A stretch of DNA of 64,000 bases, from NCBI RefSeq assembly GCF_007679325.1, contig NZ_VEGI01000001.1, forward strand, positions 930,001-994,000. Direction: 5' to 3'. A program made the translations under genes and the position numbers. This document shows positions 24,002 to 33,736 of this stretch, in pieces; positions within the stretch are counted from its first letter, which is position 1; the number at the start of each line of letters is the position of its first letter. Under the pieces are notes generated by a model. That model was not told where the DNA came from. It saw only the letters and a program-made list of their open reading frames with translations, and did no database searches. The DNA is from Arthrobacter sp. U41 (GTDB lineage Bacteria; Actinomycetota; Actinomycetes; Actinomycetales; Micrococcaceae).

Positions 24002-26080
24002 ATGCGGTCTACCTATAAACGTCTCCTCGCCGTTCTCGGCGTCGCCGGACTGCTGGCGCTTCCCGCCGCTCCGGCCCTCGCCGAGGATCCGGTGAACCTC
24101 GACCCCGTCACCAAGATCGTTGACTCCGCCGGCGTCCTCGGCGACCGGACGGGCGAAGTCGAACAGGCCATCAAGCAGCTCGGCGCCGACCACGCGATGA
24201 CCTACCACGTCGTCTACGTGGACAAGTTCGAAAATCCCACCGACCGGTATGCCTGGGCTGCTGAGGTGGCGGACAAGGCAAGCCTTGGCGCCAACGCCAT
24301 GCTCCTGACCGTCGCCACGGACACGCAGCAGTACCTGCTGAGCAAGCCCGCCAACAGCAAAATCACGGACTCCCAGCGCGACACCATCGTGGAAAGCGCC
24401 GTTGACCCGAACCTCCGCGAAGGGGACTACGCACAGGCCGCCATCGATAGCGCCGCTGCCATCGGCGACGCCGCCGGGGGCGGCAAGGGCACGGTCCCGT
24501 CAGAAGGCGGCGCCGGCAGCGCCGTGCTCGTTGGAGTCGGCGTGGTCGCCGCCGGCGGCGCGGGAGCCTACCTCTACCTCCGTAACCGCCGGAAGAAAGC
24601 CGCCGTGGGTGCGGGCGCAGGCCACGGGCAGCAGAGCGCCGAGCTGGATCCGCTCGCCGGGCTCACCGTCGAGGAACTGCGCCGCAAGAGCGGTTCCCTG
24701 CTGATCGAGGCCGACGACGCCATCAAGTCCAGCGAGCAGGAGCTTGGCTTCGCGCAGGCGCAGTACGGCGACGCCGCCGTCGGGAACTTCACGAAGGCAC
24801 TGGAGGACGCCAAGGGCCACATGTCAGAGTCGTTCAAACTGCAGCAGCAGCTTGATGACCACATCCCCGATACCGAAGAGCAGCAGCGGACCTGGCTCGG
24901 CGAGATCATCCGCCGTTCCGAGGCCGCGCTCGCTTCCCTCCAGGAGCAGAAGGCCGACTTCGATTCGCTCCGCGAGCTGGAGAAAAACGCCCCGCAGGCG
25001 CTTGCCGCGGTCAGCGCCGGAGCGCGTGAGGCGGAAGCGAAAATCGCCAGCGCCGAGCAGTCGCTCCACGAATTGCGGGCCAAGTACGCCGAGAGCGCAC
25101 TGGTACAGGTGGGCGACAACATCAACCAGGCCAAGGAACGGCTCGCCTTCGTGCAGAATGCCTCCGTCACGGCCCAGGAGAAGCTCAGCGCCGGCGAAGG
25201 CAGCCTCGCCGCCGTCGCCGTCCGGGCGGCGGAAGAGAGCCTGCACCAGACAAATGTGCTGATCGGAGCCATCACAAAGGTCGCCGGAAGCCTCGACGAA
25301 GCCCGCAGCGGGCTCGAGTCCGCCGTCGTCGACACCTCACAGGACCTGGCCCAGGCCAGGGCACTGATCCAGTCCGGGGCACACCCTGAGCTGACCGGGC
25401 CGGTGGCCGCCGTGGAAGCCTCGCTGGCGCGGGTCAAGGCGGAAATCCACGGCGGAAAGATCGATCCCATCGCCACCCTGGAGCGCGTCGAGACGGCGCA
25501 CCAGTCGCTGGATGCGGCACTCTCCGGCATCCGGGACCAGCAGGAACAGGCCCGCCGTGCGCAGGCCTCCCTGCAGCAGAGCATCATGTCCGCGCAGGCG
25601 CAGATCAGCGCCACCTCGGACTACATCACGGCCCGCCGCGGCGGCGTGGGCACCGAGGCCCGGACCCGCCTGGCTGAGGCCCAGCGGAACCTGGACTACG
25701 CGCTGTCCATCTCCCGTACGGATCCTGTCACGGCCCTGCAGTACGCCCAGCAGGCCCACGCACTCGCGGCACAGGCCGCGCAGCTGGCCCAGTCCGACGT
25801 CGACCACTTCGGCGGATACGCCAACCAAGGCTACGGGCGCGGCGGAATGTTCGGCGGCGGCGGGGGCGGCGGCCTGGGCGGCGCCATCCTTGGCGGCATC
25901 CTCATCAACTCCATCCTGCATGGCGGCGGCGGGGGCGGCGGCTGGGGCGGCGGAGGAGATTCCGGCGGCGGCGGGGGCGGCGGCTGGGGCGGCGGAGGAG
26001 ATTCCGGCGGCGGCTGGGGAGGCGGCGGAGACGCCGGCGGAGGCTGGGGCGGGGACTTCGGCGGCGGAGGCGACTTCTAA
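24002..26080 (+). CDS. TPM-domain membrane protein with coiled coils and Gly/Trp-rich tail
   Basis: A 692-residue envelope protein. Signal peptide at 1-27 (cleavage near ALAEDP), then a TPM domain (about 31-155; VTKIVDSAGVLGDRTGEVEQ and MTYHVVYVDKF) like that of TLP18.3/Psb32 proteins. A membrane helix follows at about 172-194 (AVLVGVGVVAAGGAGAYLYL) and an RNRRKK stop. The remaining cytoplasmic part is mostly helical and probably coiled coil (about 220-590), ending in ~90 residues of Gly with Trp, Asp and Ser (GGGWGGGGDSGGG units). RBS GAAGGG precedes the ATG. It is followed 140 bp later by pspA, so a joint role in envelope stress is likely; its biochemical activity is unknown. Confidence 0.85.
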   Translation: MRSTYKRLLAVLGVAGLLALPAAPALAEDPVNLDPVTKIVDSAGVLGDRTGEVEQAIKQLGADHAMTYHVVYVDKFENPTDRYAWAAEVADKASLGANAMLLTVATDTQQYLLSKPANSKITDSQRDTIVESAVDPNLREGDYAQAAIDSAAAIGDAAGGGKGTVPSEGGAGSAVLVGVGVVAAGGAGAYLYLRNRRKKAAVGAGAGHGQQSAELDPLAGLTVEELRRKSGSLLIEADDAIKSSEQELGFAQAQYGDAAVGNFTKALEDAKGHMSESFKLQQQLDDHIPDTEEQQRTWLGEIIRRSEAALASLQEQKADFDSLRELEKNAPQALAAVSAGAREAEAKIASAEQSLHELRAKYAESALVQVGDNINQAKERLAFVQNASVTAQEKLSAGEGSLAAVAVRAAEESLHQTNVLIGAITKVAGSLDEARSGLESAVVDTSQDLAQARALIQSGAHPELTGPVAAVEASLARVKAEIHGGKIDPIATLERVETAHQSLDAALSGIRDQQEQARRAQASLQQSIMSAQAQISATSDYITARRGGVGTEARTRLAEAQRNLDYALSISRTDPVTALQYAQQAHALAAQAAQLAQSDVDHFGGYANQGYGRGGMFGGGGGGGLGGAILGGILINSILHGGGGGGGWGGGGDSGGGGGGGWGGGGDSGGGWGGGGDAGGGWGGDFGGGGDF
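25920..26080. repeat. In-frame Gly/Trp/Asp coding repeat
   Basis: The 3' end of the TPM-domain gene contains tandem copies of GGCTGGGGCGGCGGAGGAGA with spacers, encoding WGGGGDSGGG-type units. Such GGC runs are prone to length change. Confidence 0.75.
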
Positions 26081-26220
26081 CGAGGCCGCTGCCCGCCACG
26101 CGGGCCAGGACACTACAGACTAGGCGCCGGCGGGAAGCTCCCGCGGGCGGATGGAAGAAGTACATTTTCACTGTTCACCGAATTCAGTGGGAACCACTGA
26201 GCAGGACGAAAGGTATCACC

Positions 26221-27006
26221 ATGAAGCAGTCCATTTTCGGCCGCATGGCGCAGCTGGCGAAGGCCAACATCAATTCCCTGCTGGACCAGGCGGAGGACCC
26301 GCAGAAGATGCTGGACCAGATGGTCCGGGACTACACCAACAACATCGCCGAGGCCGAGTCCGCAGTGGCGCAGACCATCGGCAACCTGCGCATGCTTCAG
26401 GACGACTACAACGAAGACGTCAAGAACGCCCAGGATTGGGGCCGCAAAGCCCTCGCCGCGTCCCGCAAGGCCGACGAGTACCGGTCCAAGGGTGACGTTG
26501 CCGATGCGGAGAAGTTCGACAACCTGGCCAAGGTGGCCCTGCAGCGCCAGATGTCCGCGGAAAACGATGCCAAGGCCGCCGAGCCCAGCATCGCCTCGCA
26601 GACCGAGGTCGTGGACAAGCTCAAGCACGGCCTGGACCAGATGAAGGGCAAGCTCAACGAGCTCACCAGCAAGCGCAACCAGCTGGTGGCCCGGTCCAAG
26701 ACTGCCGCCGCCCAGTCCCAGGTGCACGATGCCCTCAAGAGCATCGACTTCATGGATCCCACGTCCGAGGTGGGCCGCTTCGAAGAAAAGATCCGCCGGG
26801 AAGAGGCGAAGGTCCGCGGCCAGCAGGAGCTGGCCGCGTCCAGCCTGGACGCGCAGTTCAACTCGCTGGAGGACCTCGGCGAACAGACCGAGATCGAGGC
26901 ACGGCTCGCCGCACTGAAGTCCGGAGGCTCCCCCGCAGCCATCGGCGCCGGAGAGGGCCGGGCAGCCGGCTCCACCGTCGACGAAGCCGACTTCGACAAG
27001 CTCTAG
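26221..27006 (+). CDS. pspA: PspA/IM30 family protein
   Basis: A 261-residue protein of the PspA/Vipp1 (ESCRT-III-like) superfamily, which coats and stabilises stressed membranes. It starts with the amphipathic helix segment SIFGRMAQLAKANINSLLDQ and then EDPQKMLDQMVRDYTNNIAE, the family signature. Long helices follow (ALAASRKADEYRSKGD, MKGKLNELTSKRNQLVARSK), ending with a linker and DEADFDKL. Preceded by GAAAGG. It lies downstream of the TPM-domain gene on the same strand, and a strong terminator follows. Confidence 0.93.
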   Translation: MKQSIFGRMAQLAKANINSLLDQAEDPQKMLDQMVRDYTNNIAEAESAVAQTIGNLRMLQDDYNEDVKNAQDWGRKALAASRKADEYRSKGDVADAEKFDNLAKVALQRQMSAENDAKAAEPSIASQTEVVDKLKHGLDQMKGKLNELTSKRNQLVARSKTAAAQSQVHDALKSIDFMDPTSEVGRFEEKIRREEAKVRGQQELAASSLDAQFNSLEDLGEQTEIEARLAALKSGGSPAAIGAGEGRAAGSTVDEADFDKL

Positions 27007-27053
27007 GCGATCCCCCGGCGCTTTCCGCCGGACCCGAGGTACCGGATCTGCCG

Positions 27054-27099
27054 AGGCCGGGCCCCTGAACCGTCGATCGACGGCGGCGGGGCCCGGCCT
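27054..27099 (+). terminator. Terminator of pspA
   Basis: AGGCCGGGCCCC (27054-27065) pairs with GGGGCCCGGCCT (27088-27099), with an inner 14-bp palindrome at 27070-27083, followed by TTTGCC; 48 bp after the pspA stop. Confidence 0.8.
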
Positions 27100-27130
27100 T
27101 TGCCGTGCCTGCCACGTGTACCGTGGATCC

Positions 27131-28570
27131 ATGTCTTCGGGAACCCCATCTTCCACCCTTGTCTGGCTTCGCGACGATCTCCGGCTGGATGACAACCCGG
27201 CCCTGAGCGAAGCGGCCTCGCTGGGACAGCCGCTGACCGTGGTGTATGTCCTCGACGAATCATCCCCCGGCGTCCGGCCCCTCGGCGGCGCCACAAAATG
27301 GTGGCTGCACCATTCGCTGGCGGAGCTCGCCGCCGGCCTTGAGGCGGCGGGCTCACGCCTGCTGCTGCGCCGTGGACCGGCCGCGGGTATTATCCGGGAC
27401 CTCGCCCGGAAGACGGGAGCCTCAACGCTGCTGTGGAACCGCCGCTACGGAGGTCCGGAACGCGAAGTGGACGCCGGCATCAAGTCCTGGGCCGCGGACG
27501 AGGGCCTCACGGCTGCCAGCTTCCAGGCGAACCTGATGTTTGAGCCATGGACGGTGCGCACGGGCGCGGGCGGGCCGTACAAGGTCTTCACGCCGTTCTG
27601 GCGGGCCTGCCTGGAGTCACCGGAGCCCCGGCTCCCCCTGGACGCCCCGGAACGCCTCCCTAGCCCCGCTGTGGGCGCGGAGGGAAGGCTCCCGGCCGGC
27701 GATGCCCTCCAGGACTGGGGCCTGCTCCCCCGCAGGCCGGACTGGAGTGCCGGCCTGGCCGAAACCTGGCAGCCCGGGGAAGCCGGCGCACTGAAGCGGC
27801 TGGACGACTTCCTCGACGGTCCGGCCGAGGAATACGGCACAGGCCGGGACACCCCCGGGGTCGAGGGGACCAGCCGGCTCTCCGCACATCTGCGGTTCGG
27901 CGAGATCAGCCCCTTCCGGATCTGGCACGCGCTGCGGGAACGCTACGGACACGCGGCGCCGGCCGACGTCGGGATCTTCCGCTCCGAACTCGGCTGGCGG
28001 GAGTTCTGCTGGCAGCTGCTCTACGAGAACCCGGAACTGGCCACCCGCAACTACCGTCCCGAGTTTGACCGCTTCGCCTGGCAGACGCCCTCCGAGGCCG
28101 AACTCACAGCCTGGCAGCAGGGCCGGACCGGCTATCCCTTGGTGGACGCCGGGATGCGCCAGCTGTGGCGGACCGGCTGGATGCACAACCGCGTCCGCAT
28201 GGCCGCCGCGAGTTTCCTGGTCAAGAACCTGCTGGCCGACTGGAGACTCGGCGAGGCCTGGTTCTGGGACACGCTGGTGGACGCCGACGCCGCGAGCAAC
28301 CCGGCGAACTGGCAGTGGGTGGCCGGATCCGGCGCCGACGCCTCACCGTACTTCCGGATCTTCAACCCGGTCACCCAGAGCAAGAAGTTCGACGCCGGGG
28401 CCCGCTACCTGCGCGAGTACCTTCCGGAGCTGGCCGACCTGGACGACAAGGCGATCCACGAACCGTGGAAGGCGGGGGGCCCAGCGTCCGGCTATCCGGA
28501 CCCGGTGGTCGGACTGCCCGAGTCACGGGCCCGGGCGCTGGAAACCTACCAGCGGCTCAAAGACGGCTAA
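27131..28570 (+). CDS. phr: Deoxyribodipyrimidine photo-lyase (class I CPD photolyase)
   Basis: A 479-residue flavoenzyme that splits UV-induced cyclobutane pyrimidine dimers with blue light. The N-terminal photolyase alpha/beta domain begins STLVWLRDDLRLDDNPALSE. The C-terminal FAD domain has TSRLSAHLRFGEISPFRIWH, GWREFCWQLLYENPEL, YPLVDAGMRQLWRTGWMHNR and SNPANWQWVAGSGADASPYF. The ATG at 27131 is preferred to a GTG at 27116 because it sits just before the domain start. The chromophore in the antenna site cannot be told from sequence. Single gene, ending at a bidirectional terminator. Confidence 0.94.
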   Translation: MSSGTPSSTLVWLRDDLRLDDNPALSEAASLGQPLTVVYVLDESSPGVRPLGGATKWWLHHSLAELAAGLEAAGSRLLLRRGPAAGIIRDLARKTGASTLLWNRRYGGPEREVDAGIKSWAADEGLTAASFQANLMFEPWTVRTGAGGPYKVFTPFWRACLESPEPRLPLDAPERLPSPAVGAEGRLPAGDALQDWGLLPRRPDWSAGLAETWQPGEAGALKRLDDFLDGPAEEYGTGRDTPGVEGTSRLSAHLRFGEISPFRIWHALRERYGHAAPADVGIFRSELGWREFCWQLLYENPELATRNYRPEFDRFAWQTPSEAELTAWQQGRTGYPLVDAGMRQLWRTGWMHNRVRMAAASFLVKNLLADWRLGEAWFWDTLVDADAASNPANWQWVAGSGADASPYFRIFNPVTQSKKFDAGARYLREYLPELADLDDKAIHEPWKAGGPASGYPDPVVGLPESRARALETYQRLKDG

Positions 28571-28653
28571 CGGGCTGCGCCCGCCCGATACCGGGCCGCC
28601 GGCACGGAACCCCGTTTTCCAGGGGGTGTTCGGGGTCCGCCCGGGGCAACGAC

Positions 28654-28683
28654 AAAGGCCCGGATCAACAGATCCGGGCCTTT
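28654..28683. terminator. Bidirectional terminator between phr and tRNA-fMet
   Basis: AAAGGCCCGGATC (28654-28666), loop AACA, GATCCGGGCCTTT (28671-28683), with T-rich sequence on both strands. It should end phr on the plus strand and the tRNA transcript on the minus strand. Confidence 0.88.
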
Positions 28684-28699
28684 CCTTTTTCTTCTTCAG

Positions 28700-28773
28700 T
28701 TGCGGGGACAGGATTTGAACCTGTGACCTCTGGGTTATGAGCCCAGCGAGCTACCGAACTGCTCCACCCCGCG
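28700..28773 (-). tRNA. tRNA-fMet (CAT), copy 1
   Basis: 74 nt without encoded CCA. The reverse complement begins CGCGGGGTGGAGCAGTTCGG and folds as a cloverleaf with anticodon loop CTCATAA. Initiator features are present: C1-A72 mismatch in the acceptor stem and three GGG/CCC pairs in the anticodon stem. A73 is the discriminator. A terminator follows immediately on the minus strand. Confidence 0.96.
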
Positions 28774-28860
28774 TCGCTTGATCAACACTACCCTACTTTT
28801 GGTGCCGCCCAAGCCACCTCCCTGCACGCGGCCCGCGGCACCCGCTGCGGACTTAAAGCA

Positions 28861-28898
28861 GAAGGTCCGGAGCACTGTTTCCAGTACTCCGGACCTTC
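28861..28898 (-). terminator. Terminator between the two tRNA-fMet genes
   Basis: GAAGGTCCGGAG at 28861-28872 pairs with 28887-28898, extended by ACTG/CAGT to a 17-bp stem with one mismatch and a TTTC loop. It follows tRNA copy 2 on the minus strand, so each tRNA has its own terminator. Confidence 0.8.
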
Positions 28899-28905
28899 TC
28901 TTCAG

Positions 28906-28979
28906 TTGCGGGGACAGGATTTGAACCTGTGACCTCTGGGTTATGAGCCCAGCGAGCTACCGAACTGCTCCACCCCGCG
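28906..28979 (-). tRNA. tRNA-fMet (CAT), copy 2
   Basis: Identical over 74 nt to the copy at 28700-28773, with the same C1-A72 mismatch, CAT anticodon and GGG/CCC anticodon stem. No encoded CCA. The flanking TCTTCAG and GTCGC bases are also shared, marking a recent duplication of tRNA plus flanks. Confidence 0.96.
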
Positions 28980-29105
28980 TCGCAAGATCAACTCTACCTG
29001 CCGGTGAACTTAGGGCCAAATCCAGGTGGCGTGATGTGCGTCTCCCCGCGCCGCGGACCCACGCGCTCCGCCCCCGGACGGGAAAGGCAAAGCGGGAAAG
29101 GTGAA

Positions 29106-29142
29106 GGCCGGGTTCCCGCTCCAGTGGAACGTGAACCCGGCC
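29106..29142 (-). terminator. Terminator downstream of the UPF0182 gene
   Basis: GGCCGGGTTC (29106-29115) pairs with GAACCCGGCC (29133-29142); 42 bp after the stop at 29184 on the minus strand, followed on that strand by TTCACCTTTCC. Confidence 0.75.
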
Positions 29143-29183
29143 CTCGACCGTGTCTGCGCCGGCAGTGTCTCACCAGCCCCGCA

Positions 29184-32180
29184 TCAGCTGCTCGGGGTCG
29201 GCGCCGGCGTCGGGGCGGGAGTTGCCGCCGGAGCAGGGGCCGGCGTCGCCGCGATCTTGGCTTCGGCGTCGATGGCCCGCTGCAGTGCCGCGTTGAGCTT
29301 CTTCTGCTCCTCGCCGTAGGCGGCGAAGTCGCCCTTCGCGAGGGCCTCCTGGCCGGCCCGGATGGCGGCGTTGGCGTCGGCCAGTGCCGCCTTGAGCTCC
29401 GCCTTGGCGTCGGTGCTGCCCGGAGCGGACGGCGTGCCGCCCGGCGTCGTGGGCGTGGCGGGCGACTTCCCGTTGTTGGCCTCGTCGCCGGCACTGGCTC
29501 CCGACTCACCGCCGAACAGCTGGTTGAGGGCCTCATCCAAAGTCGGGGCGAACCCGATCTTGTCACCAAACGCCACCAACACGCGCTGCAGCGTCGGGTA
29601 GGACGTTTCGCCCGTTGAGCGCAGGTAGACGGGCTGGACGTACGCCATACCGCCACCGACCGGCAGGGTCAGCAGGTTGCCATTGAGCACCGCCGACGCA
29701 CCCTGGCGCAGCAGGTTCAACGCCTGGGAAACGGTGGGATCGGAGTTGAACTTGTTCTGCGCCTGGCCGGGTCCGGGAACATTGGTTTCCGGCGGGATCT
29801 GCAGGAGCCTGAGCTGGCCATAGCTCTCCGCCTTGACGCCCTTCTGGTTGCCTGCATCGGAGTCCGCGGCCAGGAAGCCGTAGAGCACGTTGCGGGCGTT
29901 TCCGTTGACCACCTGCGGGATGAAGGACGATGTCAGCTGGAAGGCCGGCTTGTCCTGGTCAGGCATCTTCAGGGACATGTAGTACGGGGGCTGCTTGACG
30001 TCACCCTGGACGGTCGGATCGTTCGGGACGCTCCAGGCATCGTTGTTGGTGTAGAAGTTGTCCGGCTGGGTGACGTGGTAGCGGCCCAGGAGTTCCCGCT
30101 GGACCTTGAACAGGTCCTCCGGGTAGCGGACGTGGCTCATAAGCGCTCCGGACATTTCCGAGAACGGCTTTAGCGAGGACGGGAAGATGTTCTGCCACGC
30201 CTTCAGCACGGGGTCCTGGTCATCCCAGGCATAGAGCGTCACTTTTCCGTCGTAGGCGTCCACAGTGGCTTTGACCGAGTTGCGGATGTAGTTGACGGAA
30301 GTGTTCGGCAGGGAAGCCGTGCGGCCCGCGGTTGTCTGCGAGTCAGCAGTGGCTTCGGAGAGCTGCTCCTGCTGCGAGTACGGGTAGTACGGGCTGGTGG
30401 TGTAGCCGTCCACGATCCACTTCACGCGGCCGTCAACGACGGCAGGGTAGGCGTTGCCGTCCACGGTCAGGTACGGAGCGACCTTTTCGACGCGTTCGCG
30501 CGGATCGCGGTCGTAGAGGATCTGGGATTCGGGGTTCACGCCGTCAGAGAGCAGCATGTCCGAGGACTGGAACTTGATCGCGTAGAGAACCTTGTTGAAG
30601 AAGTTGCCCACGTTCGGACCGCCGTCGCCGGTGAACGTGTACTGCGTTTCGCCGTCGCCTTCCTTGGCAGCCGGACGGTCCTGCTCACGGTTCGGGGCGC
30701 CGTCGGGGGCTCCGACGATGGAGTAGTCCGGCGAGTTTTCACCGAAGTAGATCCGCGGCTGGTAGCTCGAGTCATCGCCAAGCACACCGGTGGACGGGAT
30801 GCCGGACTGCAGGAACTCGGGCTTGCCGTCGACGGTGAACTTGTTGCCCTTGGCCGCGACGACGCCGTAGCCGTGGGTGTAGACGACGTGGCGGTTCAGC
30901 CACGACTGCTGGTTGGCGCTGAGGCCGTCCGGGTTGAGTTCGCGGACGGCAATGACGGTGTCCTGGATCTTCCCGTCGATCTCGTAGCGGTCCACGTTCA
31001 GCGCGCTGGGGAACTGGTAGTACGGGCGGTACTGCTCGAGCTGGGAGAACGCATCCGAGATCAGGTTCGGGTCCAGCAGCCGGATGTTGGCCGTGGTTTG
31101 CGCGTCAGGAGCTAGGGCGCCCGTGGTGGTCTCGGTGGTGGCGTTGTAGCGCGTTTCCTGGATCTTATCGAGTCCATAGGCCGACCGCGTCATGTTGATA
31201 TTGCGCTCGATGTACTGCTTCTCGAGCGTCTGCTCCGACGGGCGGACCTGGAACTGCTGGATCACCCAGGGGTAGACGCCGCCGGCCAGGATCGAGGTGA
31301 TAACGAGCATGGCGGTGCCGATGACGGGCAGCCGCCACTTGCCGATCACGGCAGCGACGACGAACAGCACGGCGACGAGGACTGCGGCGACGGCCAGGAT
31401 GGCCTTGGTGGGAATGACGGCGTTCACGTCCGTGTACAGGGCACCGGCCCAGCGGCCGCCGCTGTTCTGCACGGAGGCGTAGCGGTCCAGCCAGAAGTTG
31501 GCGCCCAGCAGGAGCAGGAACGCCGCACCGCACACGGCGAGGTGGATCTGCGCCGCACGGCTGGTGAAGATGCCGCGTTCCATAATCCGGATGCTGCCGT
31601 AAAGGTAATGCGTCAGGATGCCCGCGATTCCGGCGATGATGGTGACGCTGATCAGGAAGCCGGTGACGAAGCCCAGGAACGGCAGGGTCATCAGGTAGAA
31701 GCTGATGTCGAGCCCGAACAACGGGTCGTTCTGGCCGAAGGGCTCCTGGTTCAGGAACAGGAGCACCTTCTGCCACTGGCTGGCTGCGGCGCTTCCGGCG
31801 AAGAGGCCGAAGAGGATGGGCAGGCCGATCATCACCACGCGGCGGACCGGTTCAAGCTGGACCTGGTAGCGGTTCAGGTTGTCACGGATGTCCGAGTCCG
31901 GCGCATACACGGGGCGTGAGTGGTAGGCGATCCGGATGGCGAAGAAAACCGCGGTGAACATCAGGGCGAAGCCAGCCAGGAAGATGACGATCCGGGCCAG
32001 GTTCTCGGTCAGGAAGACTTCGAAGAAGCCCAACTGCTGGTACCAGAGGACGTCCGTCCAGACATTGGCGAAGAAGATGAAGCCGACCACAATCAAGGCC
32101 ACAACAATCAACGTCGGCGTCAGTGCGCTTCGTCGTTGCGGGGGCCTTCCGGGCGGGACAGTGCTGGCGGGACGGGACAA
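29184..32180 (-). CDS. UPF0182 family large membrane protein
   Basis: A 998-residue protein of unknown biochemical function, widespread in actinobacteria. After a short Arg/Pro-rich N-terminus there are seven membrane segments in the first ~300 residues ([40 protein letters not shown], and others). A large extracytoplasmic region of ~650 residues follows, with [37 protein letters not shown] and [19 protein letters not shown], all characteristic of the family. The last ~120 residues are Ala/Pro-rich with a short helical stretch. It is preceded upstream on the same strand by the PDZ/Lon-like protease gene, 171 bp away. M. tuberculosis Rv3193c belongs to the same family. Confidence 0.9.
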   Translation of the reverse strand: MSRPASTVPPGRPPQRRSALTPTLIVVALIVVGFIFFANVWTDVLWYQQLGFFEVFLTENLARIVIFLAGFALMFTAVFFAIRIAYHSRPVYAPDSDIRDNLNRYQVQLEPVRRVVMIGLPILFGLFAGSAAASQWQKVLLFLNQEPFGQNDPLFGLDISFYLMTLPFLGFVTGFLISVTIIAGIAGILTHYLYGSIRIMERGIFTSRAAQIHLAVCGAAFLLLLGANFWLDRYASVQNSGGRWAGALYTDVNAVIPTKAILAVAAVLVAVLFVVAAVIGKWRLPVIGTAMLVITSILAGGVYPWVIQQFQVRPSEQTLEKQYIERNINMTRSAYGLDKIQETRYNATTETTTGALAPDAQTTANIRLLDPNLISDAFSQLEQYRPYYQFPSALNVDRYEIDGKIQDTVIAVRELNPDGLSANQQSWLNRHVVYTHGYGVVAAKGNKFTVDGKPEFLQSGIPSTGVLGDDSSYQPRIYFGENSPDYSIVGAPDGAPNREQDRPAAKEGDGETQYTFTGDGGPNVGNFFNKVLYAIKFQSSDMLLSDGVNPESQILYDRDPRERVEKVAPYLTVDGNAYPAVVDGRVKWIVDGYTTSPYYPYSQQEQLSEATADSQTTAGRTASLPNTSVNYIRNSVKATVDAYDGKVTLYAWDDQDPVLKAWQNIFPSSLKPFSEMSGALMSHVRYPEDLFKVQRELLGRYHVTQPDNFYTNNDAWSVPNDPTVQGDVKQPPYYMSLKMPDQDKPAFQLTSSFIPQVVNGNARNVLYGFLAADSDAGNQKGVKAESYGQLRLLQIPPETNVPGPGQAQNKFNSDPTVSQALNLLRQGASAVLNGNLLTLPVGGGMAYVQPVYLRSTGETSYPTLQRVLVAFGDKIGFAPTLDEALNQLFGGESGASAGDEANNGKSPATPTTPGGTPSAPGSTDAKAELKAALADANAAIRAGQEALAKGDFAAYGEEQKKLNAALQRAIDAEAKIAATPAPAPAATPAPTPAPTPSS

Positions 32181-32351
32181 ACTCGGTACCTCATAGCTGG
32201 TCGTCAGTTACTGGTTTTTAGTTGTAGGTGCGGTGCTTCGATGCGGTAGCCCAGGGCCCCTGCATCGAAACAGCCACCGGCACCGGCCGCCAGGGCGGCG
32301 AAGCCGTCATATGTGCCACGTATGGCAGCGAATCTTAGTTCCGCGGCCAGT

Positions 32352-33500
32352 CTAGTTGCTGGAACAAACCGGAAGTCCAGATGTGTCGGCCCCGGACGCG
32401 GCCAGTTCGACCGCTTTCCGCGCCTCGGCAAGGTTCTCGACCCGAACCACCTGCAGTCCGTCCGGGATATTCCCGACGACTTCGTCGCAGTTTGCGGCTG
32501 GGGCAAGGAACAGGGTGGCGCCTCCTGCCCGCGCGCCGTGCATCTTCTGGCTAATGCCGCCGATCGGGCCCACGGCTCCGTCCGGGGTGATGGTCCCGGT
32601 TCCCGCAACATGCTCGCCGCCGGTCAGGTCCCCCGGGGTGACAGTGTCCACGATGCCCAGGGCAAACATCATTCCCGCGCTGGGACCGCCGACTTTTTCG
32701 AGGGAGATCTTGACGTCGAAGGGGAAATTGAATTTGTACTGGAGCAGGACTCCCAAGATGAACCGGCCGGCCGGATTCTTCGACGGCGTGATGCTGGCCG
32801 TCACATTCTTGCCGTCGCGTTCGACGACGACATCCACCGGCGCACCGTTTCCGGCGGCCAGTTCGGCCTGGACGACGCTCAGGGCGGTCGCCGGCTTGCC
32901 GTTGACGGAGACCAGCACGTCGTTTTCCTGAAGTTTCCCGGCGGAGGCGGAGCCCTCCGGGATGCCCGCGACCTGCATTTTCTGCTCGAACGCGATGCCC
33001 AGTTCCTTGAGGGCCGACGCCACGGCGTTCTCCTGCGAGGTGGTCATCGCGACGGCGCTTTCCTGCTGGGACTGTTCTTTCGTCACACCGGTGGGGAAGA
33101 CGAGTTCCTCCGGGTACACGGCTTTGGCGCCGCTAAGCCAGGCCGTGAATGCCTCGAAGACCGTCACCGGACCGTTGGGGCCGCCGTCGACGTAAACGGT
33201 GGTGAGGTCCAGGTTGCCCTCGGCCGGGAACGCCTCACGGCCGGTGACGCTGATGACCGGCTTGCCGTTGTCCTTGCCCAGGGTATTGAACGTCGGGCCC
33301 GGTGACTCCACGACGTATGGGACGGGCAGGGTCAGGGCGGTGACGCCGAGCCCGAGTGCGAGCAGCCCCGACACCAGCATGGCTGATGACCGTTTGTCCC
33401 GCTTCCCGGCGGAACGTGGTCCGGCGAGGCGTGCCCGCCTGCCCGGCGGCCTGCCGGCTGCCGGGTCGCCGGCGGGCTGCTCGCCCTGCGTAATCGTCAA
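32352..33500 (-). CDS. PDZ-domain Lon-like protease (S16 family, YlbL type)
   Basis: A 382-residue protein anchored by one N-terminal membrane helix (SSAMLVSGLLALGLGVTALT), acting outside the cytoplasm. A PDZ domain (MQVAGIPEGSASAGKLQEND, DVLVSVNGKPA) is followed by a Lon-type proteolytic domain with the Ser-Lys dyad: Ser274 in GGPSAGMMFALG and Lys319 in IGGISQKMHGA. In Bacillus, YlbL processes the septation inhibitor YneA; the target here is unknown. The TTG at 33500 (LTITQGEQPAG) has GAGAGG seven bases upstream; longer in-frame starts give an unlikely Ala/Arg-rich extension. It is divergent from the DUF2342 gene. Confidence 0.88.
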   Translation of the reverse strand: MTITQGEQPAGDPAAGRPPGRRARLAGPRSAGKRDKRSSAMLVSGLLALGLGVTALTLPVPYVVESPGPTFNTLGKDNGKPVISVTGREAFPAEGNLDLTTVYVDGGPNGPVTVFEAFTAWLSGAKAVYPEELVFPTGVTKEQSQQESAVAMTTSQENAVASALKELGIAFEQKMQVAGIPEGSASAGKLQENDVLVSVNGKPATALSVVQAELAAGNGAPVDVVVERDGKNVTASITPSKNPAGRFILGVLLQYKFNFPFDVKISLEKVGGPSAGMMFALGIVDTVTPGDLTGGEHVAGTGTITPDGAVGPIGGISQKMHGARAGGATLFLAPAANCDEVVGNIPDGLQVVRVENLAEARKAVELAASGADTSGLPVCSSN

Positions 33501-33736
33501 TGAAGGACCTCTCCGTGCCGGCGCCCGAGAACCCTGCGGGCCCACTGGTCGGCGCACCGCCGCCGCCGCTTTCGCCGCGGCTGCCGCCTGCAAATATTCC
33601 AGTCTCTAACACTACGCGCTCGGCTGCCCGCCAGGCTCTTTGCCGACAGCGAACGTGGCCGGGTTTCAGCAGACAGCCCGCTGGCAGCGGGGTAGCGTGA
33701 ACGTCAGAAGCAGCCACACCGAAGATCGGCGGGATC

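Noticed and set aside
25920..26080. CRISPR-like or non-coding repeat array
   Set aside because: The repeats are in frame, GGC-rich and encode the Gly/Trp tail of the TPM-domain protein; there are no unique spacers.
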